From Flavobacterium psychrophilum (GTDB lineage: Bacteria; Bacteroidota; Bacteroidia; Flavobacteriales; Flavobacteriaceae): DNA of 28,130 bases. The stretch covers positions 1-28,130 of the forward strand of contig CAMDSN010000002.1 of assembly GCA_945907225.1 (NCBI GenBank), given 5' to 3'. The first letter of the stretch is position 1; every line of letters begins with the position of its first letter. The notes beneath the pieces were generated by a model, which was given only the letters and a program-made list of their open reading frames with translations, had not been told where the DNA came from and made no database searches. This document shows positions 16,612 through 24,764 of the stretch, in pieces. A program made the position numbers and the translations under genes.

Positions 16612-17109
16612 TTATGCTTCTTCCGTAGTTCTTCTGAGATGTGCCATTTTAATTGCCGCTATTGCAGCTTCTATGCCTTTATTTCCGTGGATACCTCCAC
16701 TCCTATCTCTAGATTGTTGCTCATTATTATCTGTAAGCAAGCAAAAAATTACTGGAGTGTCAGTTTGTACATTCAAGTCTTTTATCCCCTGGGTAACGCC
16801 ATCACAAACAAATTCAAAATGCATCGTCTCGCCTTTAATAACACATCCAATAACAATCACAACATCTACCTCTTGAGTCACAATCATTCTTTGTGCCCCA
16901 TATACCAATTCAAAACTTCCCGGAACATTCCAACGAATAATATTTTCTGATTTAGCACCACAGTCTAACAAAGCCAATTCGGCTCCCAAAAACATACCAT
17001 TGGTAATTTCTTCATTCCATTCTGAAACAACAATCCCAAACCGAAATTCATTCGCATTTGGGATTGTACTTTTATCGTAATTAGATAATTTTTTATTTGC
17101 AGTAGCCAT
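16612..17109 (-). CDS. ribH: 6,7-dimethyl-8-ribityllumazine synthase
   Basis: This enzyme condenses the ribityl-aminouracil intermediate with a butanone phosphate in the penultimate step of riboflavin synthesis. It forms a cytoplasmic oligomer. At 165 residues it has the usual length. FGIVVSEWNEEI is at residues 24-35, VPGSFELVYGA at 62-72, IGCVIKGETMHFEFVCDGV at 87-105 with the catalytic His97, and RSGGIHGNKG at 136-145 with the phosphate-binding Arg. It follows the TPR gene on the same strand after 74 bases, a gene order common in flavobacteria. No FMN riboswitch is seen in that gap. Confidence 0.97.
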   Translation of the reverse strand: MATANKKLSNYDKSTIPNANEFRFGIVVSEWNEEITNGMFLGAELALLDCGAKSENIIRWNVPGSFELVYGAQRMIVTQEVDVVIVIGCVIKGETMHFEFVCDGVTQGIKDLNVQTDTPVIFCLLTDNNEQQSRDRSGGIHGNKGIEAAIAAIKMAHLRRTTEEA

Positions 17110-17183
17110 AATAATCGGTATTAATTATACGCTCTTGTGATTGTACACAAAGAAGAAGGTGCTACACTAAGGAACAAACTCTT

Positions 17184-17972
17184 TTATTGAGCTAAACCAA
17201 TAAGTCCATCAACAGCTTGAGCTTCTGGCGTATTATCGTAATTGTCTTTGATGTCATTAAAGTACTTTAATGCGTCAACTTTATTTCCTAAAACTAAAGC
17301 TGTTTTCCCAGCTTTTAAAAGATATAACGGACGCGTTAATTCATTTTTATTTGCATCGGCGGCTTTAATATAATAAGACAAAGCTTCCGTTTGCTTATTC
17401 AGTTGGGAATACGCATCTCCTGTAACACCAATAGCAAGAGTGCTTAACATGATGTCATTTGAACTAAAATTTTCTAGACTTGAAATTGCTTCTGTATATT
17501 TTTTTGTGTTTAAATATGCAATTCCAGCATAATAATTTGCTAAATTTCCTGCATCAGTACCTGAAAATTCAGCGGCTATTTTAACAACACCAAATTTACC
17601 ATCAGAGCCTTTTAAAACTAAGTTATATAAAGAATCCGCTTTTGTTCCTGTGGCATCAACTGCCTTTTGAAAATTCTGTTGTGGAACAAATAACTCCGAT
17701 GCAGCTTCAACTTCTTTGGGCTCAGAAACAAATTTTACGTATAATAAATAAGACACAGTAAGTAAAGCAGCAACAGTTAAAAATCCTAAAATATATTTTT
17801 GATTTTTTGCTATAAAATCTTCTGCTCTGGAAGCCGATTGGTCCAAACTGTCAAAAGCTTTTGCAGTTGCACTATCTTTTGCATCAACATTTACATCTTC
17901 TATATAGTTATTATCGAATTTCTCACCTTTCTCTTTTGGTGATTTGAATCCTCTTTTATTATAAGTTGCCAT
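17184..17972 (-). CDS. Membrane-anchored TPR protein (YfgM-like architecture)
   Basis: The likely start is the ATG at 17972, giving 262 residues beginning MATYNKRGFKSPKEKGEK; a longer in-frame start at 18014 would place the start codon upstream of the promoter-like element. A charged cytosolic N-terminus is followed by one transmembrane helix at about residues 60-78 (ILGFLTVAALLTVSYLLYV). The soluble domain has two or three tetratricopeptide-like units (LANYYAGIAYLNTKKYTEAI, STLAIGVTGDAYSQLNKQTEAL and PLYLLKAGKTALVLGNKVDAL). The layout resembles YfgM, a periplasmic TPR protein linked to the Sec translocon in E. coli; homology beyond the layout is not certain. It precedes ribH and is divergent from recF. 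Confidence 0.85.
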   Translation of the reverse strand: MATYNKRGFKSPKEKGEKFDNNYIEDVNVDAKDSATAKAFDSLDQSASRAEDFIAKNQKYILGFLTVAALLTVSYLLYVKFVSEPKEVEAASELFVPQQNFQKAVDATGTKADSLYNLVLKGSDGKFGVVKIAAEFSGTDAGNLANYYAGIAYLNTKKYTEAISSLENFSSNDIMLSTLAIGVTGDAYSQLNKQTEALSYYIKAADANKNELTRPLYLLKAGKTALVLGNKVDALKYFNDIKDNYDNTPEAQAVDGLIGLAQ

Positions 17973-17992
17973 TTCTGTTATTTTAGTGTGCG

Positions 17993-18022
17993 CAAAAATA
18001 AAATTTTTATTCATATTTAAAA
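17993..18022 (-). promoter_or_regulatory. Putative promoter for the TPR gene and ribH
   Basis: Read on the minus strand, 18000-17993 is TATTTTTG, a perfect TAnnTTTG, followed by CGC. Exactly 19 bases upstream lies TTT (18022-18020) in place of the usual TTG. The predicted transcript start is about 15 bases before the ATG at 17972. Confidence 0.45.
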
Positions 18023-18150
18023 GCTATTTTTATCGATATTTTTGAATAATTTGCAGCACTCAAGTTTACAACTCGTGTTTAAACCAATTATTAGACTTGA
18101 TTTGTATTAGAAATAAGAACTCTTGGTATTAATTTTAAGTAAAAACTAAC

Positions 18151-19230
18151 TTGTTTTTAAAACGTATTTCGCTACTCAATTATAAAAATTTTTCGGAGTC
18201 GACCTTCGAATTAGATGCCAAAATAAATTGTTTTGTAGGTAAAAATGGTATTGGCAAAACAAACATTTTGGATGCTATTTATCATCTTGCTAATGGTAAA
18301 AGTTATTTTAATCCTTTATCTGTTCAAAACATCAAGCATGAAGCAGACTTTTTCGTAATTGATGGGACTTTTGAAAAAGACAATCGGCCTGAACATATAT
18401 TGTGTAGTCTTAAGAAAGGTCAAAAAAAAATACTAAAACGAAACGGAAAGGTCTATGAAAAGTTCTCCGATCATGTGGGACTAATTCCGTTAGTAATAAT
18501 ATCTCCTTCAGATAGTGACTTAATTATTGAAGGCAGTGAAACCAGGCGCAAATTTATTGATAGTGTAATTTCTCAATTGGATTCAACTTATCTTCAAAAA
18601 TTAATACAATATCAAAAAATTATTAGCCAAAGAAATGCTTTGCTAAAATACTTTGCTTTAAATCATGTTTTTGAGGAAGAAACTTTAGTAATCTACAATG
18701 AGCAACTAAATGATCTCGGACAATTTATCTTTGAAAAGAGAACTGCTTTTTTAAAAGATTTTGTACCTATTTTCAACGACTACTATCAAGAAATTTCGGA
18801 TGCCTCAGAAGAAGTGCAATTGGTTTATCAAAGTGATTTGTTTGAAAAAAACACAAAAACACTACTAGAAGAAAATATCAGTAAAGACCGCGCACTACAT
18901 TATACCTCAGTAGGGGTTCATAAAGATGATTTGTTATTTGAAATTAAAAATTACCCCATAAAGAAGTTTGGTTCTCAAGGACAGCAAAAATCATTTTTAA
19001 TTGCATTAAAATTGGCTCAATTCGATTTTGTTAAAAAACAGAACGGAGTAAAACCCTTACTTTTATTTGATGATATTTTTGATAAACTAGATGAATATAG
19101 AGTGAGTAAAATTATTAAAATGGTAAATAATGAAGAATTTGGACAATTATTTATTTCAGACACGCACTCGGATAGAACTGAAAATATTGTAAAAACCACG
19201 CATCAGAGTTATAAAATTTTTAATCTTTAA
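18151..19230 (+). CDS. recF: DNA replication and repair protein RecF
   Basis: A 359-residue SMC-like ATPase that helps load RecA at single-strand gaps. Walker [10 protein letters not shown] is at residues 30-38, the signature region [19 protein letters not shown] at 271-289, and Walker [13 protein letters not shown] at 303-314, followed by FISDTH (334-339). The start is a TTG giving [13 protein letters not shown]; the frame has a stop shortly upstream and no ATG, so the rare start is well supported. recF is divergent from the TPR-ribH unit and leads a same-strand run of genes. Confidence 0.96.
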   Translation: MFLKRISLLNYKNFSESTFELDAKINCFVGKNGIGKTNILDAIYHLANGKSYFNPLSVQNIKHEADFFVIDGTFEKDNRPEHILCSLKKGQKKILKRNGKVYEKFSDHVGLIPLVIISPSDSDLIIEGSETRRKFIDSVISQLDSTYLQKLIQYQKIISQRNALLKYFALNHVFEEETLVIYNEQLNDLGQFIFEKRTAFLKDFVPIFNDYYQEISDASEEVQLVYQSDLFEKNTKTLLEENISKDRALHYTSVGVHKDDLLFEIKNYPIKKFGSQGQQKSFLIALKLAQFDFVKKQNGVKPLLLFDDIFDKLDEYRVSKIIKMVNNEEFGQLFISDTHSDRTENIVKTTHQSYKIFNL

Positions 19231-19241
19231 AAAATCGGGAG

Positions 19242-19249
19242 TAAATTTG
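19242..19249 (+). promoter_or_regulatory. Possible -7 element before the rhodanese-thioredoxin gene
   Basis: TAAATTTG is a perfect TAnnTTTG followed by C, 17 bases before the ATG at 19267. The -33 position (19220-19222) has TTA instead of TTG. Confidence 0.4.
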
Positions 19250-19266
19250 CACAAAAACAATAAACT

Positions 19267-19962
19267 ATGAAATCAAAATTGTCTTCTCTCCTTGCTTTAT
19301 TTTTGTTAATTGAAAGTTGTACAGGACAACCGGATAAATCAATACAAAATCTAGACGTAAAAGCTTTTGAAGCTAAATTGAATAGTGTTGAAAAACGTCA
19401 ATTACTAGACGTAAGAACCCCTGAAGAATTTGCCTCAGGTTCTATTGATGGTGCTGTAAACGTAGATTGGAATAGTACTGATTTTAGTAAAAATGTGAGT
19501 GCGTATGACAAAACGCAACCCATATTTGTTTTTTGTAAAGTTGGCGGTAGAAGTTCAGAATCTGCAGCTAAATTGGTGCAATTGGGGTTCAAGGAGATTT
19601 ATAATTTAGAGGGCGGAATTATGAAATGGAATGCCTCTGGTCATGCAGTAGCAAGTGATAAAATTATTGGTATTTGTGACCAAGAATATAAAGAATTAAT
19701 CAATTCAAGCGATCGGGTTTTAATTGACTTTAATGCGAAATGGTGTGCGCCTTGCAAGAAAATGAATCCCTATATTTTAAAATTTCAAGCTGAAATGAAA
19801 TCTAGAATTAAAATCGTGCAATTAGATGCCGACGAAAACAAAACCCTTGTATATCAAATGAGACTAGATGGATTACCAACTCTCATTATTTATGAAAAAG
19901 GAAAAGAAGTATGGCGAAATGTGGGATTCATCTCGGAAGAAGATTTAAAAAAGAATTTGTAA
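19267..19962 (+). CDS. Rhodanese-thioredoxin fusion protein, probably exported
   Basis: A 231-residue two-domain protein. Residues 1-17 are a hydrophobic export signal ending LLIESC; Cys18 could be a lipoprotein cysteine, though Glu at -2 is unusual. A rhodanese domain spans about 25-125, with LLDVRTPEEFASGSIDGAVN and the active Cys90 in FCKVGGRSSES. A thioredoxin domain follows (about 132-231), with FNAKWCAPCKKM (CxxC Cys160/Cys163) and the cis-Pro segment LDGLPTLIIYEKG. Both catalytic sites look intact. If exported, it could handle sulfane sulfur or protein thiols in the periplasm; this is inference. Its ATG lies 36 bases after recF and its stop is 1 base from the DUF2461 start. Confidence 0.88.
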   Translation: MKSKLSSLLALFLLIESCTGQPDKSIQNLDVKAFEAKLNSVEKRQLLDVRTPEEFASGSIDGAVNVDWNSTDFSKNVSAYDKTQPIFVFCKVGGRSSESAAKLVQLGFKEIYNLEGGIMKWNASGHAVASDKIIGICDQEYKELINSSDRVLIDFNAKWCAPCKKMNPYILKFQAEMKSRIKIVQLDADENKTLVYQMRLDGLPTLIIYEKGKEVWRNVGFISEEDLKKNL

Positions 19963-19963
19963 T

Positions 19964-20638
19964 ATGATTACCCAGGAAGCGCTCTCTTTTCTTGATGATC
20001 TGGCATCTAACAACTCTACCGTATGGATGCATGCCAATATAAAAAGGTATGAAAATTATAAAAAGGACTATTACAATTATATAGCATCCATTTTATTTGA
20101 AATGAAACCTTTTGACAAAACATTGGAGCCTTTGGAAGTAAAAAACTGTACGTTTAGAATTAATCGTGATATACGATTTACAAAAGATAAAGTACCTTAC
20201 AAAACGAATATGGGTGTTTGGCTTTCGCAAAATAAAAATTCAAAAAACAGTCCGGGTTATTACCTCCACTATGAAAAAGGAAAGTCATTCATTGCGGGGG
20301 GAGTTTGGTGTCCTGAACCAATAGATTTGAAGAAGATTAGAAAAGAAATTGCATATTTTTATGAGGATTTAGAAACGGTACTCAATGAAAAACAATTCAA
20401 ATCAGAATTTGGCGGATTTACTTTTGAAGAAAAAAATACACTAAAAAAAGCACCAAAAGACTTTGATACTAATCATCCTGCCATCACATTTTTAAAACTT
20501 AAGAGTTACACGGCATCAACAAGCATAGAAGACAAGCTATTTTTAGATCCTAATTTTAGTAACCTAGTCGCAAAAAAACTATTACTTTTAAAACCAATGA
20601 ATGATTTCTTGACGCGAGCGCTTGAAACCGAAGATTAG
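19964..20638 (+). CDS. DUF2461 domain-containing protein
   Basis: A 224-residue protein of the DUF2461/TIGR02453 family, recognised by ALSFLDDLASNNSTVWMHAN, the conserved FRINRDIRFTKDKVPYKTNMG (residues 66-86), YYLHYEKGKSFIAGGVWCPE and the C-terminal ITFLKLKSYTAST block. The family has no known function. No signal peptide or membrane segment is visible, so it is probably cytoplasmic. One base separates it from the upstream gene and 9 from the glycosyltransferase gene downstream, so co-transcription is likely. Confidence 0.88.
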   Translation: MITQEALSFLDDLASNNSTVWMHANIKRYENYKKDYYNYIASILFEMKPFDKTLEPLEVKNCTFRINRDIRFTKDKVPYKTNMGVWLSQNKNSKNSPGYYLHYEKGKSFIAGGVWCPEPIDLKKIRKEIAYFYEDLETVLNEKQFKSEFGGFTFEEKNTLKKAPKDFDTNHPAITFLKLKSYTASTSIEDKLFLDPNFSNLVAKKLLLLKPMNDFLTRALETED

Positions 20639-20647
20639 ATATGTGAT

Positions 20648-21715
20648 ATGGCTAAAAAGAAAATTTTATTTTTGGGAGAAACCTATAGAGCAGATGCTAT
20701 TACTTGGATGAGCGGCTTGAAAGAATTTGGTGATTTTGAAATCGTAACTTGGGAACTTAAAAATAGCAGTAATGGATTTCAAAGAGCTAAAAGACTGATT
20801 GAAATTTTAACAGCCATCTTAACGATCAAAAGCATCGTAAAAAAGCACAGCCCCGATATGGTTATTGCCGAACGAACAACAAGCTACGGTTTTCTAGCAT
20901 CCATTTGTGGCGTAAAACCAATAGCAATTGCCCAACAAGGAATAACTGATTTGTGGCCAACTAATTCTCCGTTAGTATTTCTAAAAAAAATAATGCAAAA
21001 TTACGCTTTCAAAAAAGCGGACTTAATCCATGCTTGGGGAGTAGCTATGGCTGTAAATATCGAAAAACATGACATTGATATGTCAAAAGTGATGGTTTTA
21101 CCCAAAGGAATAAACGTAGCTACTTTCCGATTCGAGACAACCAACGATGCCAACAAAATAAATGCTGTGGTAACCCGCTCTCTAGAACCCGAGTACAAAC
21201 ATGATTTAATTTTAAAAGCATTTTCAACCCTAAAAAAAAGAAACATCCCATTTCAACTTACAATAGTAGGAGATGGTTCGCAATTCAAAAATCTAAAATC
21301 ACTCACAAAGACATTAAACATTGAAAATGAAGTTGTATTTACGGGACGAATTAACAATAATCAAATCCCAGATTTTTTAGTAGCCGCTAATTTTTATATA
21401 AGTACGCCCGAGACAGAAGGCGCATCTGCTTCTTTATTTGAGGCAATGGCCTGTGGATGTTTTCCTATTGTTAGCGATTTACCTGGAAATAGAAGTTGGA
21501 TTCAACAACAAGAAAATGGAATTCTAGTAGAAATTACAGACGAATCTAGTTTGGTCAATGCTTTGGAATGGAGTTTTAAAGAAAGTGAATTTACCAAAAA
21601 AGCAATTCTTCAAAATAGAAAATTTATTGAAGAAAATGTCAATTACAAAATTAACATGACCAAAATAGCCATGGCCTACCACGAATTAATTTCGTCAAAA
21701 AAACAAATTTCATAA
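20648..21715 (+). CDS. Glycosyltransferase family 4 protein
   Basis: A 355-residue GT-B glycosyltransferase. The C-terminal donor-binding half shows VVTRSLEPEYKHDLILKAF (about residues 174-192), LTIVGDG (204-210), VVFTGRI (229-235) and the EX7E motif from E257 to E265 in TEGASASLFEAMACG. The N-terminal half (LFLGETYRADAITWMSGLKE) is the acceptor domain. No transmembrane helix is clear, so it probably acts at the inner face of the membrane on a lipid-linked or surface glycan. The donor and acceptor sugars cannot be inferred. It lies only 3 bases before the asnB-type gene, suggesting that the two modify the same product. Confidence 0.92.
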   Translation: MAKKKILFLGETYRADAITWMSGLKEFGDFEIVTWELKNSSNGFQRAKRLIEILTAILTIKSIVKKHSPDMVIAERTTSYGFLASICGVKPIAIAQQGITDLWPTNSPLVFLKKIMQNYAFKKADLIHAWGVAMAVNIEKHDIDMSKVMVLPKGINVATFRFETTNDANKINAVVTRSLEPEYKHDLILKAFSTLKKRNIPFQLTIVGDGSQFKNLKSLTKTLNIENEVVFTGRINNNQIPDFLVAANFYISTPETEGASASLFEAMACGCFPIVSDLPGNRSWIQQQENGILVEITDESSLVNALEWSFKESEFTKKAILQNRKFIEENVNYKINMTKIAMAYHELISSKKQIS

Positions 21716-21718
21716 AAA

Positions 21719-23566
21719 ATGTGCGGAATTAACGGAATCTTACATTTCAATAATAGACAAGTTGATGCAAATCAGCTTGAGAAAATGCGTGATGTTTTAG
21801 CACACCGAGGCCCAGACAGTAAAGGCATTTTTATAAACAACTCTCTTGGAATGGGCCACAGAAGGCTATCAATAATTGATACCTCCGAGGGTGGAAATCA
21901 ACCTTTTTTATCTGATGACGGAAGATATGCGCTTGTATTTAACGGTGAAATTTATAATTATCAGTCTTTTTATCCCGAATTAAAAAGCAAAGGAATTGTA
22001 CTTAAAACAGGTTCAGACACTGAAGTTCTTTTAAAACTATATGAATTATATGGTCTAGAAATGCTTTCTAAACTCAACGGCATGTTCGCCTTTGCGATTT
22101 GGGATACAAAAGAAAAAAAATTAACACTCTGCCGTGACAGAATGGGTGTAAAACCATTGTACTATAGTTTATACCAGAATACCTTATATTTTGCCTCCGA
22201 ACAAAAAGCAATTTTTGCTGCAGGAGTCCCCATTAAAATTGATGAATTTGGTTTAGAAGAATACTTTTATAATCGATTTGTGGCGGGCGAGAATAGTTTA
22301 TTTAATGATGTTAAGAAAGTACTTCCAGGACATTTTATGGTTATTGATGAAAATGGAAAAAGCACTACAAACCGCTGGTGGAACTTAAAACATGAAATTG
22401 AAAATCATGTCCCCATACAAAATCCAAAGAAATGGTTTGAGGAAACCTTGTTTGATTCGGTAAAACTAAGAATGGTTAGTGATGTTCCTGTGGGTGTCTT
22501 ATTGAGTGGCGGATTAGATTCGTGTTCTATTTTATCTTGTTTACACGAATTAAATTATAAAAATGTTGAAACCTATAATATTAGTTTTTCCGAAACAGAA
22601 CATAACGAGGAGTATTTAGCAAAAAAAATTACAAATAATCTTAATTATTCCTTTAATCATATTGAGCTAAATAATGACAATTTATTTCAAAATTTGATTG
22701 AAAGTTCTATTTGGCAAGACGAACCGATAATGCACTTAAACGAACCCCATTTATTGGCGATTTCTAAATTGGCAAAATCAAAAGTTAAAGTGCTGCTATC
22801 TGGAGAGGGAGCCGACGAATTAATGGGTGGCTATGTGCGTTATAAAGCATTAAAAAATCCAACACTCTTACATCTGATTTCGAAATTATCCCATATTGGG
22901 ATGTTTAATAAAAATCCACGATACGACAAACTGATACGATATTCAAAAATGAGAGATACTGGTGAATTAGTACTTTATAATGGTTGTAATATATATCCAA
23001 ATAATGTAACTAGTTTTTATGGTAAGGATCAAAAACCCTTGAATGAATACCGATATCAAATCTTGAAAGAAGCTCGTGAATTATATCCAAAAAACTTACA
23101 ACGTCAGGCGCTCTACTTTGACCAACATACTTATTTATGTTCTCTTTTAGACAGGAACGATAGATGCACTATGGGTTCGTCAATTGAATGCCGAGAACCA
23201 TTTCTAGACCAACGATTAATTGCCGGACTAGGCACACTTGAAAACAAATGGTTGTTTACGGGCAAAAAAGGGAAATTTATTTTAAAAAATAGTATGGAAA
23301 ATAGACTCCCTAAAAAAATTATTAACTTTAGGAAAATTGGCCTTAGTGCACCATGGGGAAGTTATCTTTTAAACATGCCGAGTTGTAAAGAAGAGATGGA
23401 TCATTTTGCTAAAAGTGAAATTTTCGAACTGCCCTTTTTGGAAAATATTGATGGAGGAAAACTAGTGGATACATTTAGAAAAGGGAATATGAAAATCCTT
23501 CCCTATATGCTACCCCTTTTCATGCTTCATGTTTGGAAAAAAAATTATTGTCAATCGATTGTTTAG
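21719..23566 (+). CDS. asnB: Glutamine-dependent asparagine synthase-type amidotransferase
   Basis: A 615-residue two-domain AsnB-like enzyme. After Met removal, Cys2 (MCGINGI) is the glutaminase nucleophile. The N-terminal domain also has RGPDSKG (30-36), HRRLSIID (47-54) and FNGEIYNY (74-81). The synthetase domain has the ATP PP-loop LLSGGLDSCSIL (261-272), SGEGADELMGGY (361-372) and ECREPFLDQRL near the C-terminus. Family members either make asparagine or amidate carboxyl groups on surface sugars or peptides. The tight pairing with a glycosyltransferase gene makes the second use possible, but sequence alone cannot decide it. The start is the ATG 3 bases after the glycosyltransferase gene. 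Confidence 0.9.
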   Translation: MCGINGILHFNNRQVDANQLEKMRDVLAHRGPDSKGIFINNSLGMGHRRLSIIDTSEGGNQPFLSDDGRYALVFNGEIYNYQSFYPELKSKGIVLKTGSDTEVLLKLYELYGLEMLSKLNGMFAFAIWDTKEKKLTLCRDRMGVKPLYYSLYQNTLYFASEQKAIFAAGVPIKIDEFGLEEYFYNRFVAGENSLFNDVKKVLPGHFMVIDENGKSTTNRWWNLKHEIENHVPIQNPKKWFEETLFDSVKLRMVSDVPVGVLLSGGLDSCSILSCLHELNYKNVETYNISFSETEHNEEYLAKKITNNLNYSFNHIELNNDNLFQNLIESSIWQDEPIMHLNEPHLLAISKLAKSKVKVLLSGEGADELMGGYVRYKALKNPTLLHLISKLSHIGMFNKNPRYDKLIRYSKMRDTGELVLYNGCNIYPNNVTSFYGKDQKPLNEYRYQILKEARELYPKNLQRQALYFDQHTYLCSLLDRNDRCTMGSSIECREPFLDQRLIAGLGTLENKWLFTGKKGKFILKNSMENRLPKKIINFRKIGLSAPWGSYLLNMPSCKEEMDHFAKSEIFELPFLENIDGGKLVDTFRKGNMKILPYMLPLFMLHVWKKNYCQSIV

Positions 23567-23587
23567 AAGACTTTTAATTTATTTTTG
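23559..23587 (+). promoter_or_regulatory. Possible promoter overlapping the end of asnB, for murB
   Basis: TTG at 23559-23561, 18 bases, then a perfect TAnnTTTG (TATTTTTG at 23580-23587). The element ends only 4 bases before the murB ATG at 23592, so a transcript from it would have almost no leader. Confidence 0.4.
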
Positions 23588-23591
23588 TCAG

Positions 23592-24605
23592 ATGAAAATC
23601 CAAAACAACTTCCCGCTAAAAAATTACAACTCATTCGGAATTGATGCCTATGCCGATAAGTTTGTTGCTGTACAGACTTTAGATGAATTAAAATCTATTT
23701 TAACAGCTTCTAAAAATGAAACTAAATTTATACTGGGAGGCGGAAGTAACATGCTTCTTACAAAGGACATAGAGGCTCTTGTAATTCATATTGATTTAAA
23801 AGGAAAAAAAATAATCAATCAAAATGATGATTATGTATGGGTTGAAAGTATGGCCGGAGAAAATTGGCACGAATTTGTACTTTGGACTATAGAGCAAGAT
23901 TTTGGCGGTTTAGAAAACATGTCTCTAATTCCTGGAAATGTTGGCACAACTCCCATACAAAACATTGGCGCTTATGGAGCAGAAATAAAAGATACGTTTG
24001 AATCATGCAGCGCAATTCATATAAACACACTTGAAACAGAAAGTTTTTCTAATGAAGCGTGTCATTTTGGTTACCGGGAGAGTATTTTTAAGAATAATGT
24101 AAAAGATCAGTATATCATTACATCAGTCATTTTTAAACTTTCAAAACGCAATCACAAAATCAATACTTCGTATGGGGATATTACAAAAGAACTAGAAAAA
24201 AATAACATCAAAATACCAACTCTAAAAAATGTATCCGATGCAGTAATAGCCATACGAAAGCAAAAATTACCCGATCCTAAAGAATTAGGAAATAGCGGCA
24301 GCTTCTTTAAAAACCCTATAATTTCAAAAACACAATTCGAAGAAATTTTGATTTCATTTCCCGAAATACCTCATTATCATATTTCAGAAACAGCGGTAAA
24401 AATTCCTGCAGGTTGGCTAATAGAAAAAACAGGTTTCAAAGGAAAAAGATATGGTGATGCCGGAATACATAAAAATCAAGCGCTCGTACTTGTAAATTAT
24501 GGCGGAGCAACTGGTACTGAAATTCTCAATATTTCCAAAGAAATACAGGCCACAATATGGAGCCAATTTGGAATTCAAATTGAAACCGAAGTAAATATCA
24601 TTTAA
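23592..24605 (+). CDS. murB: UDP-N-acetylmuramate dehydrogenase
   Basis: This FAD enzyme reduces UDP-GlcNAc-enolpyruvate to UDP-MurNAc in peptidoglycan precursor synthesis in the cytoplasm. It is a type I MurB of 337 residues. FPLKNYNSFGIDAYAD is at the N-terminus, the FAD-binding LGGGSNMLL at 48-56, LIPGNVGTTPIQNIGAYG at 112-129, FGYRESIFK at 159-167, and NSGSFFKNP at 234-242, where Ser237 aligns with the catalytic Ser. It ends QIETEVNII. The start at 23592 matches the family; an in-frame ATG 63 bases upstream lies inside asnB and adds an unrelated basic stretch. Confidence 0.96.
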   Translation: MKIQNNFPLKNYNSFGIDAYADKFVAVQTLDELKSILTASKNETKFILGGGSNMLLTKDIEALVIHIDLKGKKIINQNDDYVWVESMAGENWHEFVLWTIEQDFGGLENMSLIPGNVGTTPIQNIGAYGAEIKDTFESCSAIHINTLETESFSNEACHFGYRESIFKNNVKDQYIITSVIFKLSKRNHKINTSYGDITKELEKNNIKIPTLKNVSDAVIAIRKQKLPDPKELGNSGSFFKNPIISKTQFEEILISFPEIPHYHISETAVKIPAGWLIEKTGFKGKRYGDAGIHKNQALVLVNYGGATGTEILNISKEIQATIWSQFGIQIETEVNII

Positions 24606-24725
24606 CGCAAATAATAGCATTAACTAAAATTTGTGTGAAGTAAAATACGACAGTTAATTCGAAAAATATTGCTTTAAGACTAAATTTTTCATGTCACTAC
24701 AACTCAAAATCATAATACAATTTTG

Positions 24726-24733
24726 TACATTTG
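24726..24733 (+). promoter_or_regulatory. Possible -7 element before the GT2 gene
   Basis: TACATTTG is a perfect TAnnTTTG, followed by C, in the 159-base gap after murB and about 31 bases before the GT2 ATG at 24765. No TTG is present at the -33 spacing. I see nothing else of note in this gap. Confidence 0.4.
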
Positions 24734-24764
24734 CTAACCTTTTTTAAAAGTTCAAGTAAGTACT

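Noticed and set aside
17110..17183. FMN riboswitch before ribH
   Set aside because: The gap is only 74 bases and shows no conserved FMN-element sequence. A short TTGTG/CACAA inverted repeat there is too small to support a regulatory call.
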